Below are positions 1 through 7,191 of a stretch of DNA of 50,635 bases, piece by piece; position 1 is the stretch's first letter, and every line of letters starts with the position of its first letter. The stretch covers positions 1 through 50,635 of IMG/VR virus record IMGVR_UViG_3300013137_002980. The stretch is one strand, 5' to 3'. The notes under the pieces are model-generated. The model worked only from the letters and a program-made list of their open reading frames with translations. It ran no database searches and was not told the DNA's origin. The DNA is from a virus. The position numbers and the translations under genes are program-made.

Positions 1-96
1 CAGCTTAGCATTGGCGGGTAAAAAGGGTTCTAGTGGGTGTGTTTATATTTTAGAATCAGTCATTTACAAATTAAGAATTTAATATAAATTAAGTTT

Positions 97-132
97 ATCA
101 TCGCATATATTTTAGCTAAAAAGTGCGATGAT
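97..132. repeat. Inverted repeat, 9-bp arms
   Basis: ATCATCGCA at 97-105 is an exact reverse complement of TGCGATGAT at 124-132. The 18-nt loop itself contains the small palindrome TTTAGCTAAA. No T-run follows on either strand, so a plain terminator is unlikely. A protein-binding site near an attachment region is possible. Confidence 0.6.
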
Positions 133-145
133 TTGAGTTTAATTA

Positions 146-211
146 TTTAGCCAAAAATCAAATTCACAAAATTTTCACAATATTTTCACAATATGATTTT
201 TTCAGGCTAAA
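146..211. repeat. Imperfect inverted repeat enclosing three phased TTCACAA repeats
   Basis: The outer arms are TTTAGCCAAAAATCA (146-160) and its complement at 194-211, interrupted by a short insertion. Between them, TTCACAA occurs three times at 163-169, 174-180 and 185-191, exactly 11 bp apart, so all copies face the same side of the helix. Such phasing is typical of cooperatively bound protein sites, for example excisionase or integrase arm sites. That role is inference only. Confidence 0.55.
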
Positions 212-257
212 AATTTATTGACTTAAATGACAGTGGAATTTTGGGAAAAATGGGCAT

Positions 258-280
258 AAAAAAGCCACCCGAAGGTGGCT
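258..280 (-). terminator. Rho-independent terminator of the antirepressor gene
   Basis: Read on the minus strand, GCCACC-TTCG-GGTGGC is followed by six T. It lies just beyond the stop codon of the antirepressor gene. The same stem recurs in this phage at 21132-21153 and 32624-32643. Confidence 0.85.
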
Positions 281-288
281 AAATATCA

Positions 289-1116
289 CTAAATGACGGG
301 GTTTAAACTGCGGCATTCTGACAGTGTTTTGTAGCCTATCCCGCCCTTATGCCAATCATGTCTTTGCGCCAACTCATAAATTGGCATGTAGACTTCCCTG
401 CCTACAATTTGCCGTGCATCTTCTGCAGCAAATTTAAAATGGTCATGGATACCATGTCCCATAGTCGGGCTAATCTTGCGGATCGCTTCTCCGAACTCTG
501 CCCACCAGTGGTTGAGCCATAGCGCGTGCAGTGCGATTGAACGTGACCGATCGGAAACAGCAGTTTGGTTTTTCTCTGCTTGAGAAAATAACGCTATTAA
601 GTGATGCACGTATTCCACCGCAACTGGTATCGCCTCGTATGGAATATCTTCTATATGCTCTACATTAAAGCGTTGATGCACAAGTTTATAGGCTTCTGAG
701 TAATTTAAGTGTTTGGTTTTAGCCACGAGCATATTCACAGCATTGGTTAGTGGTTCACGCTCTGATTTGTGGGTTTTGGCTACTGGTGCATCTACCGCTT
801 TGTCCAAAATATCTAAAACCCATTTTCGGAATTGCTTAGCGATAACTGTTTTGGAAAACATAGCAATTAGGTGAGCACCACGAAGCGAGAAAATACGGTT
901 TTCCATTTCCACTTTACCCGTCTTTCTAACGACACTCATTTTGAGGGTCGTTGTCATTGATGCAGTAAACTCATCTTTATTACGCTCATACACTTGAGTA
1001 ACTGCATCAGATTTTACATAACCTAGTGCCCCTGCCAATTCGCTCGCAGTTAACCAAACTTGCCCATCTTGCTGTATGGGATTAAATTTAACTTCATTAA
1101 ATGTTAGACTAATCAT
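289..1116 (-). CDS. Phage antirepressor with N-terminal Bro-N domain
   Basis: The 275-residue protein begins with a Bro-N domain (about residues 1-110), recognisable from FNEVKFNPIQQDGQVWLTA, ASELAGALGY and the later SLRGAHLIAMFSKT. The C-terminal half (about 115-275), with KLVHQRFNVEHIEDIPYEAI, resembles the C-terminal domains of P22 Ant/ORF6C-type antirepressors. Known members bind and inactivate phage repressors and so favour induction. A good ribosome site (AGGAG) precedes the ATG. The gene is divergent from an Arc-like gene and both promoters carry the same operator, the arrangement of the P22 immI region. Family assignment is firm; the repressor it targets is unknown. Confidence 0.85.
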   Translation of the reverse strand: MISLTFNEVKFNPIQQDGQVWLTASELAGALGYVKSDAVTQVYERNKDEFTASMTTTLKMSVVRKTGKVEMENRIFSLRGAHLIAMFSKTVIAKQFRKWVLDILDKAVDAPVAKTHKSEREPLTNAVNMLVAKTKHLNYSEAYKLVHQRFNVEHIEDIPYEAIPVAVEYVHHLIALFSQAEKNQTAVSDRSRSIALHALWLNHWWAEFGEAIRKISPTMGHGIHDHFKFAAEDARQIVGREVYMPIYELAQRHDWHKGGIGYKTLSECRSLNPVI

Positions 1117-1147
1117 GTCTTTTCTCCTGGTAGAGAATTAGATAGAG

Positions 1148-1183
1148 CCCCTTGTTTGATGTGAGAGTCGCAAGGGGTTTTTT
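1148..1183 (+). terminator. Terminator-like hairpin in the antirepressor leader
   Basis: CCCCTTG (1148-1154) pairs with CAAGGGG (1171-1177), followed on the plus strand by six T. On the plus strand it would stop transcripts running antisense to the antirepressor before they reach the Arc-like gene promoter. On the minus strand the same stem lies in the 5' leader of the antirepressor mRNA. Confidence 0.6.
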
Positions 1184-1198
1184 ATCCCCATTGGGGAT
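1184..1198. promoter_or_regulatory. Operator 2 of the arc/ant region
   Basis: ATCCCCATTGGGGAT is a 15-nt palindrome with 7-bp perfect arms. It is identical to the copy at 1234-1248, 50 bp away. It covers the predicted start of the antirepressor transcript. The likely binder is the Arc-like protein encoded at 1286. Confidence 0.8.
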
Positions 1199-1205
1199 GC
1201 ATTAA

Positions 1206-1234
1206 ACTGTATTCTTCAAAATATATGTTGTCAA
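1206..1234 (-). promoter_or_regulatory. Promoter of the antirepressor gene
   Basis: On the minus strand, TTGACA (1234-1229), a 17-bp spacer and TACAGT (1211-1206) form a sigma-70 promoter. Its -35 box overlaps the -35 box of the opposite promoter, and its predicted start falls at operator 2. Repression by the Arc-like protein is expected. Confidence 0.7.
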
Positions 1235-1256
1235 TCCCCATTGGGGATATTATTAT
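1228..1256 (+). promoter_or_regulatory. Promoter of the Arc-like gene with operator in the spacer
   Basis: TTGTCA (1228-1233), a 17-bp spacer and TATTAT (1251-1256). Operator 1 (ATCCCCATTGGGGAT, 1234-1248) fills the spacer. In P22 the Arc operator also lies between the -10 and -35 elements, there of the ant promoter. Autorepression is therefore expected. Confidence 0.75.
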
Positions 1257-1285
1257 AAAAATAATTTGGACTGAACTAACTAAAA

Positions 1286-1729
1286 ATGGCTAGAAATTTA
1301 GACGTCGAATACAAAATGCGTATGACGCAAGAGCTAAAAGACAAAATTGTCGAATCGGCTAAAGAACTAAATCGCTCAATGAATGCGGATATTGTGGCTC
1401 GACTTGAAGAAAGCTTTTTGAGAAATGAGAGTTCTGCTCCTGCCAGTTCTGATGTAAAAATCATTCATTTAAAAAATGGAAAAAAACGTGTGGTTTATGG
1501 AAAGTTGCTCAATACGCTTGATTTAGACTACACACAAGAACTCTCTGCCCTACAAAATGACATTCACCTTTCTCTAGAAGTATTAAGTGGCTCTTCTTTT
1601 TGGAATTCATTAAAGTTTTTCAATAAAGATGTTTTAGTTTTTAAGGGCGACAATCATATTGATGTTGTAGATAACGGTAAAAGAAGTCTTGGTTGGTTGG
1701 TTGTAGAAGATCATGATGTCAGTACTTAA
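1286..1729 (+). CDS. Arc/Mnt-like ribbon-helix-helix repressor
   Basis: The 147-residue protein opens with a ribbon-helix-helix domain of the Arc family (about residues 3-45): a short strand DVEYKMRMTQ, helix ELKDKIVESAKELN and helix RSMNADIVARLEESF. The remaining 100 residues are not recognised and make it longer than P22 Arc or Mnt. It most likely binds the two ATCCCCATTGGGGAT operators directly upstream and represses both itself and the divergent antirepressor gene. The ATG has no clear Shine-Dalgarno and only a short leader of about 23 nt. Confidence 0.8.
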   Translation: MARNLDVEYKMRMTQELKDKIVESAKELNRSMNADIVARLEESFLRNESSAPASSDVKIIHLKNGKKRVVYGKLLNTLDLDYTQELSALQNDIHLSLEVLSGSSFWNSLKFFNKDVLVFKGDNHIDVVDNGKRSLGWLVVEDHDVST

Positions 1730-1827
1730 AAAAGAAGTGATGAAAATTAATTTTAAGCTTAACTAAAACTCTTAAATTTAATAAGTATGAATATCAGCAA
1801 ACTAAATTATCAATAGGGCCTTTTTAA

Positions 1828-2499
1828 ATGGATATTTTTTCTAATATATGGGGCTTTCTTAAAGAGTATAGTGGTATTTTTGCTAGTATTCCTGTACTGA
1901 TCTACTTAACAAACCTTGTTATTTTAAAATTTATTAAAAAAGATGAACTGGTGCTTCAAAAGGACTTAAACATTCAATTAGAGCGAGAGAAAGCTAATTT
2001 TAATGCCAAACTTGAACGAATAAAGGCACACTATACTCAAGAGAATGAAAAGTTAAAAAGCGAATTGTCACATCAAAATGCAAGATTACAAATTGCATAT
2101 TCAGGCGTATATAAAGATCAAGCTGAAGCATTACGTTTACTTTATACTTTAATCTTAGAATTTGAAGTAGCAATACGAGATAGAAGGAATCCAAATATTA
2201 TAGATTCGAGCAAATATAAAAAGCCTGCCGAAATACTAGAAACTTTTAAAATTGAATTCTACAAAAATGCTATTTTTTTACCTCATCATCTCGATGAAAA
2301 AATATTTGAAATTATTGGCTTTGGATTTTCGAAATTTCTTTTCGATAAGTTTTTGCTTGCTGAGCAAAAGGCAATTCAGGGTGATTTAGATGAGGCAAAC
2401 AAACTTAGTGATGAAGGCTTTGTTAATGATGCTGAATTTATTAAACTTAGAGATGATTTTAGAAATGAAATAAGAAAAATCTTAGCCATAAATGAGTAA
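1828..2499 (+). CDS. Membrane-anchored coiled-coil protein of unknown function
   Basis: 223 residues. One N-terminal transmembrane segment (about residues 12-35, IFASIPVLIYLTNLVIL) is followed by a charged coiled coil (about 40-90, rich in E, K and Q) and a helical C-terminal part. I do not recognise a family. The gene is AT-rich, followed by its own strong terminator, and converges on the PARIS-like pair, which fits an independently acquired accessory gene. A link to defence or superinfection exclusion is possible but unproven. Confidence 0.7.
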   Translation: MDIFSNIWGFLKEYSGIFASIPVLIYLTNLVILKFIKKDELVLQKDLNIQLEREKANFNAKLERIKAHYTQENEKLKSELSHQNARLQIAYSGVYKDQAEALRLLYTLILEFEVAIRDRRNPNIIDSSKYKKPAEILETFKIEFYKNAIFLPHHLDEKIFEIIGFGFSKFLFDKFLLAEQKAIQGDLDEANKLSDEGFVNDAEFIKLRDDFRNEIRKILAINE

Positions 2500-2506
2500 T
2501 ATAAAA

Positions 2507-2529
2507 GCCCCTCAAGGGGGCCTTTTTTT
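2507..2529 (+). terminator. Rho-independent terminator
   Basis: GCCCC (2507-2511) pairs with GGGGC (2517-2521), followed by a run of seven T at 2523-2529. It ends the plus-strand unit at 1828-2499 and separates it from the convergent AAA/DUF4435 operon. Confidence 0.85.
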
Positions 2530-2568
2530 AGAGACAGCTTAATGTTTTAAATTTAGTTGCTATGACTT

Positions 2569-3624
2569 TTATTGTGCATACATAATAGATATAGATTTTA
2601 CTGTTTCATTAAAATGATCAACAAGTTCAATATTTCGTTGTTCATTTTTTATGTCGAATGTTCCTTTGTTCTTAAAGAGCTCCTTCCTTTTATCTATTTT
2701 TTGTTGGTCTAACAATTTATCACACTCGGTATTAATGTAGTTATCATATAGTTTAGAAAAATATTTTGCGAGCAAATCTTTTATCAAATTTTCTAAATTG
2801 TGACCTCTAAAAAACATATAGCAGTTTGATTCATTAATATTTTGAACACACATATAGTCAATGACTTTATTAAAATCTTTGATTGCATTAAAGCGAGTGA
2901 AATGCTGTAAAATATTATTTTCAAACGAATGTAACTTCTGCACTAGAGATAGCCATTCATTACAAGAAAAGAAATTTTCCTCAAAAAAACTAATATTATT
3001 AGGCTTAATTTTATTAATATCCTGTAAAATACTATAAAGTGATATTAAGCTATACTTTGCATCCCTATTCTTATCTTTTAAAATAAAATCATGGAAAATA
3101 GCTTGCAAAAGCGGCTTATACAAAATTTTTGAGAATTCAGCATAAAACCTATCTAACCAAGGTGCTTTGTTTGAAATCACGGACTTATGAATGCACAACT
3201 TTTTTGCGAAGAAATTTTGAACAAACTCTTTGTGGTATTCTATACTTTCGACAGAATGTACAAGGGTTTCAAAAATATAATCTGATTTTTTATATTCACC
3301 GTGGTCAGGATTAATGGCTTTGTTCATCAAAAAAACAATATAGTCATAATCACTATCTTTACAGACAACGAGATATTTACCCAAATTATAATGCCCTATT
3401 TTCTCTAACTGCTTACAACCTTCAGCTGGTAATATTCTTAACTCATCTGACATATCTATTGCGGTAGCAAAATCAAAGACCAAATTATCTTGCTCTGGAA
3501 ATGCATCACTCCACAACCGAACGTCTTTTTTATTTTCCACTAAAACTTTAACGTGTTTTTGATCAGTAAAGTAATCAAAGTTTTCATAATATTCACTTGA
3601 TTCTTCAAATGCTATGTCACTCAC
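2569..3624 (-). CDS. DUF4435 TOPRIM-like protein, AriB-like effector of a PARIS-type system
   Basis: 351 residues. The N-terminal part reads like a DUF4435/TOPRIM domain: VKVLVENKKD (Glu30, Asp34) then YLVVCKDSDYDY (Asp90, Asp92), matching the E...DxD acidic pattern of TOPRIM nucleases. In PARIS, AriB (DUF4435) is the toxic effector held by the ATPase AriA; the known effector is a nuclease acting on host tRNA. The start is a GTG overlapping the AriA-like stop codon, with GGAG 8 nt upstream, so translation should be coupled. The C-terminal half is helical and unassigned. DUF4435 also occurs beside other ATPases, so the PARIS label is an inference from the pair. Confidence 0.65.
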   Translation of the reverse strand: MSDIAFEESSEYYENFDYFTDQKHVKVLVENKKDVRLWSDAFPEQDNLVFDFATAIDMSDELRILPAEGCKQLEKIGHYNLGKYLVVCKDSDYDYIVFLMNKAINPDHGEYKKSDYIFETLVHSVESIEYHKEFVQNFFAKKLCIHKSVISNKAPWLDRFYAEFSKILYKPLLQAIFHDFILKDKNRDAKYSLISLYSILQDINKIKPNNISFFEENFFSCNEWLSLVQKLHSFENNILQHFTRFNAIKDFNKVIDYMCVQNINESNCYMFFRGHNLENLIKDLLAKYFSKLYDNYINTECDKLLDQQKIDKRKELFKNKGTFDIKNEQRNIELVDHFNETVKSISIMYAQ

Positions 3625-4898
3625 TCTTCAAACTCCACGCTATTTTTTAACTTTGTAACATTAATAAATCCAACATCTTCTATATCACGCGGAATTAGAG
3701 CTGGAGAGTGTGTTGATATAAAGAACTGAGATTTTGGCGCTAATTCTAGAAAAGTGCTCAACAAGATTCTCTGCCACTCTACATGCATAGCTAAATCTGG
3801 CTCATCAAAAATAAATATAGTATTGGAGTCTTTATATAAAAATACTATTAACAGTAAACAAATGAGATTTTTTTCACCTTTTGAACAGTCATACCACTGT
3901 ATCTCTTTCTCTTGTACTCCACTTCTTTTATGTATTATTTCTTTAAAATAAATCAAACCATCATCAGATAAAAGCACTTTTTTATTGATTTGCTCAAAAA
4001 ATAAATTTATTTTATCTAAAAAATCATTTGCCTCTTTTGTAAACCTTTTTTTAGATAATAGATTATTAAAAAATGATTTAATTTCATTATTATCAAAATA
4101 GTTAAAATCTTCTTTTGATTTTAAATACTCATTTGCTAAATCTTCTGATAATGAGTCATCACTAGATATAACACATTTTCTAAATTCTGATAAAAGTAAA
4201 AAAATTGATTTATCTAAATTATTGTTTTGTGAAAAAACATCTAAGCCACTTAAATTATTAGGCGTATTTAAACCTCTTGTATAAAAAAATTGCTCATCCT
4301 TATAAAATGCCGCAGACAATTTTCTTATATTAGATTTTAAGTCTTGATTGTATTGATTCATAATGGGTGATACATCTGAATACACTGTTTTTTCCAATCC
4401 TACATTTATAGCAAAAATATTTGTAGAGTTTTCTTCTCTGGCAACTTTTTTTGTTATATTAGCTGACTCTTGATTGCTGCTTAACTCCTTTACCAAATAA
4501 TCATAATACTCTTTGATACCCAAGTTTTCTTTACCTGAAACCTTTTGTGAAACTCGTTGGACACTTTCAAAATCATATTGCTTTGTAATAATATTTTTTA
4601 TAGTTATTTTTACTTTGCTATTTGGGGTGATAATACCTGGAATAGAGTCTTTATAATTTTCATAGAATTTATCATCTAATAAAGTTAATTCAACGCCCCA
4701 ATCTTTTCTTGCTGAGAAGAGTGGGCGCTGAACTTTTTGACCAACACCGTCTAATGCCAAAAATATACCATTAAGTATTGTCGACTTACCTGCACCATTG
4801 TAGCCAGTAAGGATTGTCATTCTTTTCGCATAAGAAATCTCAGTAACACTTTTATCTGAGTGCACCCCAATAAAATTAGAATTTTTTAAAAAAATCAT
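3621..4898 (-). CDS. ABC/AAA-type ATPase, AriA-like sensor of a PARIS-type system
   Basis: 425 residues from the ATG at 4898; a GTG at 4910 would add four residues but lies at the predicted transcription start. Walker A is GYNGAGKST (32-40), the signature-like segment is SKGEK (339-343), Walker B is IFIFDEPD (Asp365, Glu366) and the switch histidine is in ISTHSP (about 397). This is the layout of AAA_15/AAA_21 ABC-type ATPases without a transporter domain. In PARIS, AriA assembles with AriB and senses phage anti-restriction proteins such as Ocr. The gene is strongly AT-rich compared with the structural genes, which fits horizontal acquisition. OLD-like or retron-associated ATPases are alternatives. 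Confidence 0.65.
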   Translation of the reverse strand: MIFLKNSNFIGVHSDKSVTEISYAKRMTILTGYNGAGKSTILNGIFLALDGVGQKVQRPLFSARKDWGVELTLLDDKFYENYKDSIPGIITPNSKVKITIKNIITKQYDFESVQRVSQKVSGKENLGIKEYYDYLVKELSSNQESANITKKVAREENSTNIFAINVGLEKTVYSDVSPIMNQYNQDLKSNIRKLSAAFYKDEQFFYTRGLNTPNNLSGLDVFSQNNNLDKSIFLLLSEFRKCVISSDDSLSEDLANEYLKSKEDFNYFDNNEIKSFFNNLLSKKRFTKEANDFLDKINLFFEQINKKVLLSDDGLIYFKEIIHKRSGVQEKEIQWYDCSKGEKNLICLLLIVFLYKDSNTIFIFDEPDLAMHVEWQRILLSTFLELAPKSQFFISTHSPALIPRDIEDVGFINVTKLKNSVEFEE

Positions 4899-4916
4899 TA
4901 TGATTCTCACAATTTG

Positions 4917-4922
4917 ATTATA
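4917..4922 (-). promoter_or_regulatory. -10 box of the PARIS-like operon promoter
   Basis: On the minus strand a perfect TATAAT lies 18 nt upstream of the ATG of the AriA-like gene. No good -35 hexamer is present at 16-18 bp spacing, so the promoter may be weak or need an activator. Confidence 0.5.
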
Positions 4923-5156
4923 CTCGAGTCACAATGCACAAAGTTTTGGCAAGTGATTTGATGATCTATTATGCTTTCCCTCAAATGAGAGTCAATGTCA
5001 TTATTTATCAATCATATAATAAGTTATCATTTCAATCATAGTATTATTTTTTTGCTCTTGTCATAACTCCTATTGAATGCTACATCGTTTTACGCCAACT
5101 ATATAAATGACATAGTCAACATCAAACATGCCAAATCGCATAGACATTACCCGAAA

Positions 5157-5213
5157 GGACTAAAATCCAAATTTGTCAACCAACTTTTTGGACTAAAACA
5201 GAGATTTGTCAAC
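5157..5213. repeat. Two 24-bp direct repeats 33 bp apart
   Basis: GGACTAAAA-N5-ATTTGTCAAC occurs at 5157-5180 and 5190-5213, with the five central bases differing. A partial third copy, TTTGGACATTTAG, follows near 5224. The constant outer parts around a variable centre, spaced by about three helical turns, suggest a recombinase or repressor binding site, or a mobile-element end. Confidence 0.65.
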
Positions 5214-5250
5214 TAAAGTGCCATTTGGACATTTAGTACTGAAAAATAAA

Positions 5251-5274
5251 AGCCCGCATCAGCGGGCATTTTTT
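5251..5274. terminator. Bidirectional terminator
   Basis: GCCCGC-ATCA-GCGGGC (5252-5267) with a T-run on the plus strand and an A-rich stretch that gives T on the minus strand. The stem and loop are the same as those at 6032-6055. Confidence 0.8.
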
Positions 5275-5395
5275 ATTCTTTATTTTATTTTTGCTACGAT
5301 CTGCTCCTCACCTATCTCACAACGTATTTCTACAGCACAGTTTAGCCCAAATATAGACAACAATAATTTAAACATCATTTTCCCCAAGTATTTCT

Positions 5396-5629
5396 TTATC
5401 TATTGGGTAGATTTGAGTTATGTTTCATGCGATTCATTCGATCAATATCTGTAGGTTTGTAGCCATGATCCAAGAGATACTTGGTCTTATCATCGGGATA
5501 GTCTCTCAGAATATTGACTCTCCGACAAACCCGGTACGGTTCATTCCTTCTAGAATTACTATAGATTTCCAATAATTCAAGCCACAAGGTGTATACTCTC
5601 ACGCGATCATTAATCACATAAATAGACAT
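5396..5629 (-). CDS. Possible small hypothetical protein
   Basis: A 77-codon frame starting with ATG at 5629 (MSIYVINDRVRVYTLW...) and rich in Arg, Asp and Tyr, with a protein-like composition. The start lies one base from the start of the divergent secreted-protein gene, so each would place its ribosome site inside the other, and no Shine-Dalgarno is visible. The terminator at 5251-5274 would serve it. This is a weak call. Confidence 0.25.
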   Translation of the reverse strand: MSIYVINDRVRVYTLWLELLEIYSNSRRNEPYRVCRRVNILRDYPDDKTKYLLDHGYKPTDIDRMNRMKHNSNLPNR

Positions 5630-5630
5630 T

Positions 5631-6026
5631 ATGAAATTCATTATCTTGGCTTTATTTTTCTTTTCTACTTGGGCATCGGCAAAAGAAATTAATTCAATTC
5701 CAAATGAGTATATTGGACTCTGGGGTGATAGCGTCCGCACATGCAAAACTAAAGAGCCTAACGGGGACTTTATGCTCCTTGTAAATGTTACTCCAAAGCT
5801 TATTGAGGGGAGTTATGCGGAATCAAGCTTTACATTTAAACCTATTTTTATAGAAGATGACTGGATGCACAACAAAGCTCTACCAACTGCAGGATGGTAT
5901 GCGCCATATTACGATGAAGATGGTGATCAGCAACAAAAACCAGTATTGATGAATGTAACGCTTTTCAAAGAGCGCAATGGATTGTACATATTGCCATTAG
6001 CTAGCACAAAACTTGTAAAATGTTAA
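5631..6026 (+). CDS. Small secreted protein of unknown function
   Basis: 131 residues with a clear Sec signal peptide (MKFIILALFFFSTWASA, cleavage after ASA at about residue 17). The mature part has two Cys residues, in RTCKTK and at the very C-terminus (KLVKC), which could form a disulphide. It is probably periplasmic. It is bounded by near-identical terminators on both sides, which suits an independent moron. No family recognised. Confidence 0.7.
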   Translation: MKFIILALFFFSTWASAKEINSIPNEYIGLWGDSVRTCKTKEPNGDFMLLVNVTPKLIEGSYAESSFTFKPIFIEDDWMHNKALPTAGWYAPYYDEDGDQQQKPVLMNVTLFKERNGLYILPLASTKLVKC

Positions 6027-6031
6027 AAAGA

Positions 6032-6055
6032 AGCCCGCATCAGCGGGCTTTTTTT
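6032..6055 (+). terminator. Rho-independent terminator
   Basis: AGCCCGC-ATCA-GCGGGCT followed by seven T. It ends the secreted-protein gene at 5631-6026. Confidence 0.9.
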
Positions 6056-6066
6056 ATAGAAAGAAA

Positions 6067-6432
6067 TTAATAAATAATACCATCCCACCAACCACGCACA
6101 TCTCTGTTGGTAGTATATGAGGCAGTGTTACCTGGTTTCAGTGTGTAGTTGCAGGTGTAAACTGTTGCATACTGACGGCCAGTTCTTGCATGTGTCAGAT
6201 AATTGGTTTGTACCGCTCTTCCAGTAGAACAACCAGATAAGCTCAAGGCTTCTGATAATGTCGTATAGGAGGTTGATAGTCTTTGTGTTGGTCCATCACA
6301 TTGATATTTACCTGAATTGGTCTGCCAACAAACTGCAAGTGCTGTATTAGGAGAGTCATCAGCTATTACTTGCGTGGATCCAAAAATTGAAAAACACATA
6401 GTCATAGCTGCAAATAATTTTAAAGTCTTCAA
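6067..6432 (-). CDS. Small secreted cysteine-containing protein
   Basis: 121 residues with a Sec signal peptide (residues 1-24, ending QVIA before DDSPN). Four Cys remain in the mature chain (in AVCWQT, KYQCDG, SGCSTG and YTCNYT), enough for two disulphides, with many Ser, Thr and Tyr. It is probably exported. It is divergent from the next secreted-protein gene and has its own promoter region. Function unknown; lysogenic conversion is the natural guess. Confidence 0.7.
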   Translation of the reverse strand: MKTLKLFAAMTMCFSIFGSTQVIADDSPNTALAVCWQTNSGKYQCDGPTQRLSTSYTTLSEALSLSGCSTGRAVQTNYLTHARTGRQYATVYTCNYTLKPGNTASYTTNRDVRGWWDGIIY

Positions 6433-6585
6433 CTTTAATTCCCCTTAAAAAATTAACTCTGAAATGCTGCTTAAAATTTCATATATAGCATGACTATTTA
6501 AATAGGGATACTCCCAATATTAGGATGTCTTTTGGATGACGCTTAGATTAATTTAGTAACAGTGTTGCTATAAAGGGACTTAAAA

Positions 6586-7170
6586 ATGAAAAAAAATATT
6601 CTGGGGATAATAGCGCTTTCGGTTATATCCATGTGTACATTTGCGGCTACAGATGGGGTATACGCTATTCAAAATGGCTACTACTCTATCAATGTTAAAT
6701 TCGCAGAAAATAGTCTCACAATTGTTGAGCCTAATAAAACATCCACTTATCTAAAAGATACGAGTGGAAATTATATTTTCACAAATCCAACCAACAACAT
6801 TACTTATGGTATGCGTGTTGTGGATGATAAAACCATAGAGGCATACAAGCCAGGTGTTCCAAACTCAACAACGGTTCTCACATTAAAATCTGCATCAGCC
6901 AAAGCCTCAAGTGAGGATAAAGGTAATCAGATGAAAGCTCTTGCTGATAAATATTTTAAACTTGCGGAATCAGACAGTAACAATGTTCACACGTGGGCAA
7001 ATTGTGCCTCTGTAGCTTTGGCTTATTCGAGCCTGTCTTTGGAAAAAGCAAAAGAAATGGAGTTACAAGCAGCGACTTTAATTAAGTTAAGTCAATCGCC
7101 TGTAGCAAACTCATCTCCTTGCTCTGAAGTAATATCTAATAAAACTTGGATATCAGCTCCAAGCTATTAA
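6586..7170 (+). CDS. Secreted protein of unknown function
   Basis: 194 residues with a Sec signal peptide (MKKNILGIIALSVISMCTFA, cleavage before ATDG). The first mature half looks beta-rich (VYAIQNGYYSINVKFAENS...), the second is helical with two Cys (WANCASVALAY and SSPCSEV). AAAGGGAC upstream provides a ribosome site. It converges on the lysis cassette and shares the terminator at 7192-7215. Confidence 0.7.
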   Translation: MKKNILGIIALSVISMCTFAATDGVYAIQNGYYSINVKFAENSLTIVEPNKTSTYLKDTSGNYIFTNPTNNITYGMRVVDDKTIEAYKPGVPNSTTVLTLKSASAKASSEDKGNQMKALADKYFKLAESDSNNVHTWANCASVALAYSSLSLEKAKEMELQAATLIKLSQSPVANSSPCSEVISNKTWISAPSY

Positions 7171-7191
7171 TAAACAAAGTTAATTTAAGCA

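Larger units (their letters stand above)
1..288. other. AT-rich left-end non-coding region
   Basis: No convincing gene is visible. The stretch is rich in A and T and holds two inverted repeats, a set of three 11-bp-phased direct repeats and the terminator of the antirepressor gene, each listed separately. The left boundary may lie close to an attachment site, because the integrase sits at the opposite end of the window, but no duplicated core can be seen here. Confidence 0.5.
4923..5395. other. Intergenic region without a supported gene
   Basis: Between the PARIS-like operon and the secreted-protein genes. It contains the paired direct repeats at 5157-5213 and a bidirectional terminator at 5251-5274. 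The short open frames here are low-complexity and run through the terminator, so I do not call them. Confidence 0.5.

Noticed and set aside
5206-5454. 82-codon plus-strand frame
   Set aside because: It starts inside the direct repeats, runs through a strong terminator, and has low-complexity composition without a ribosome site.
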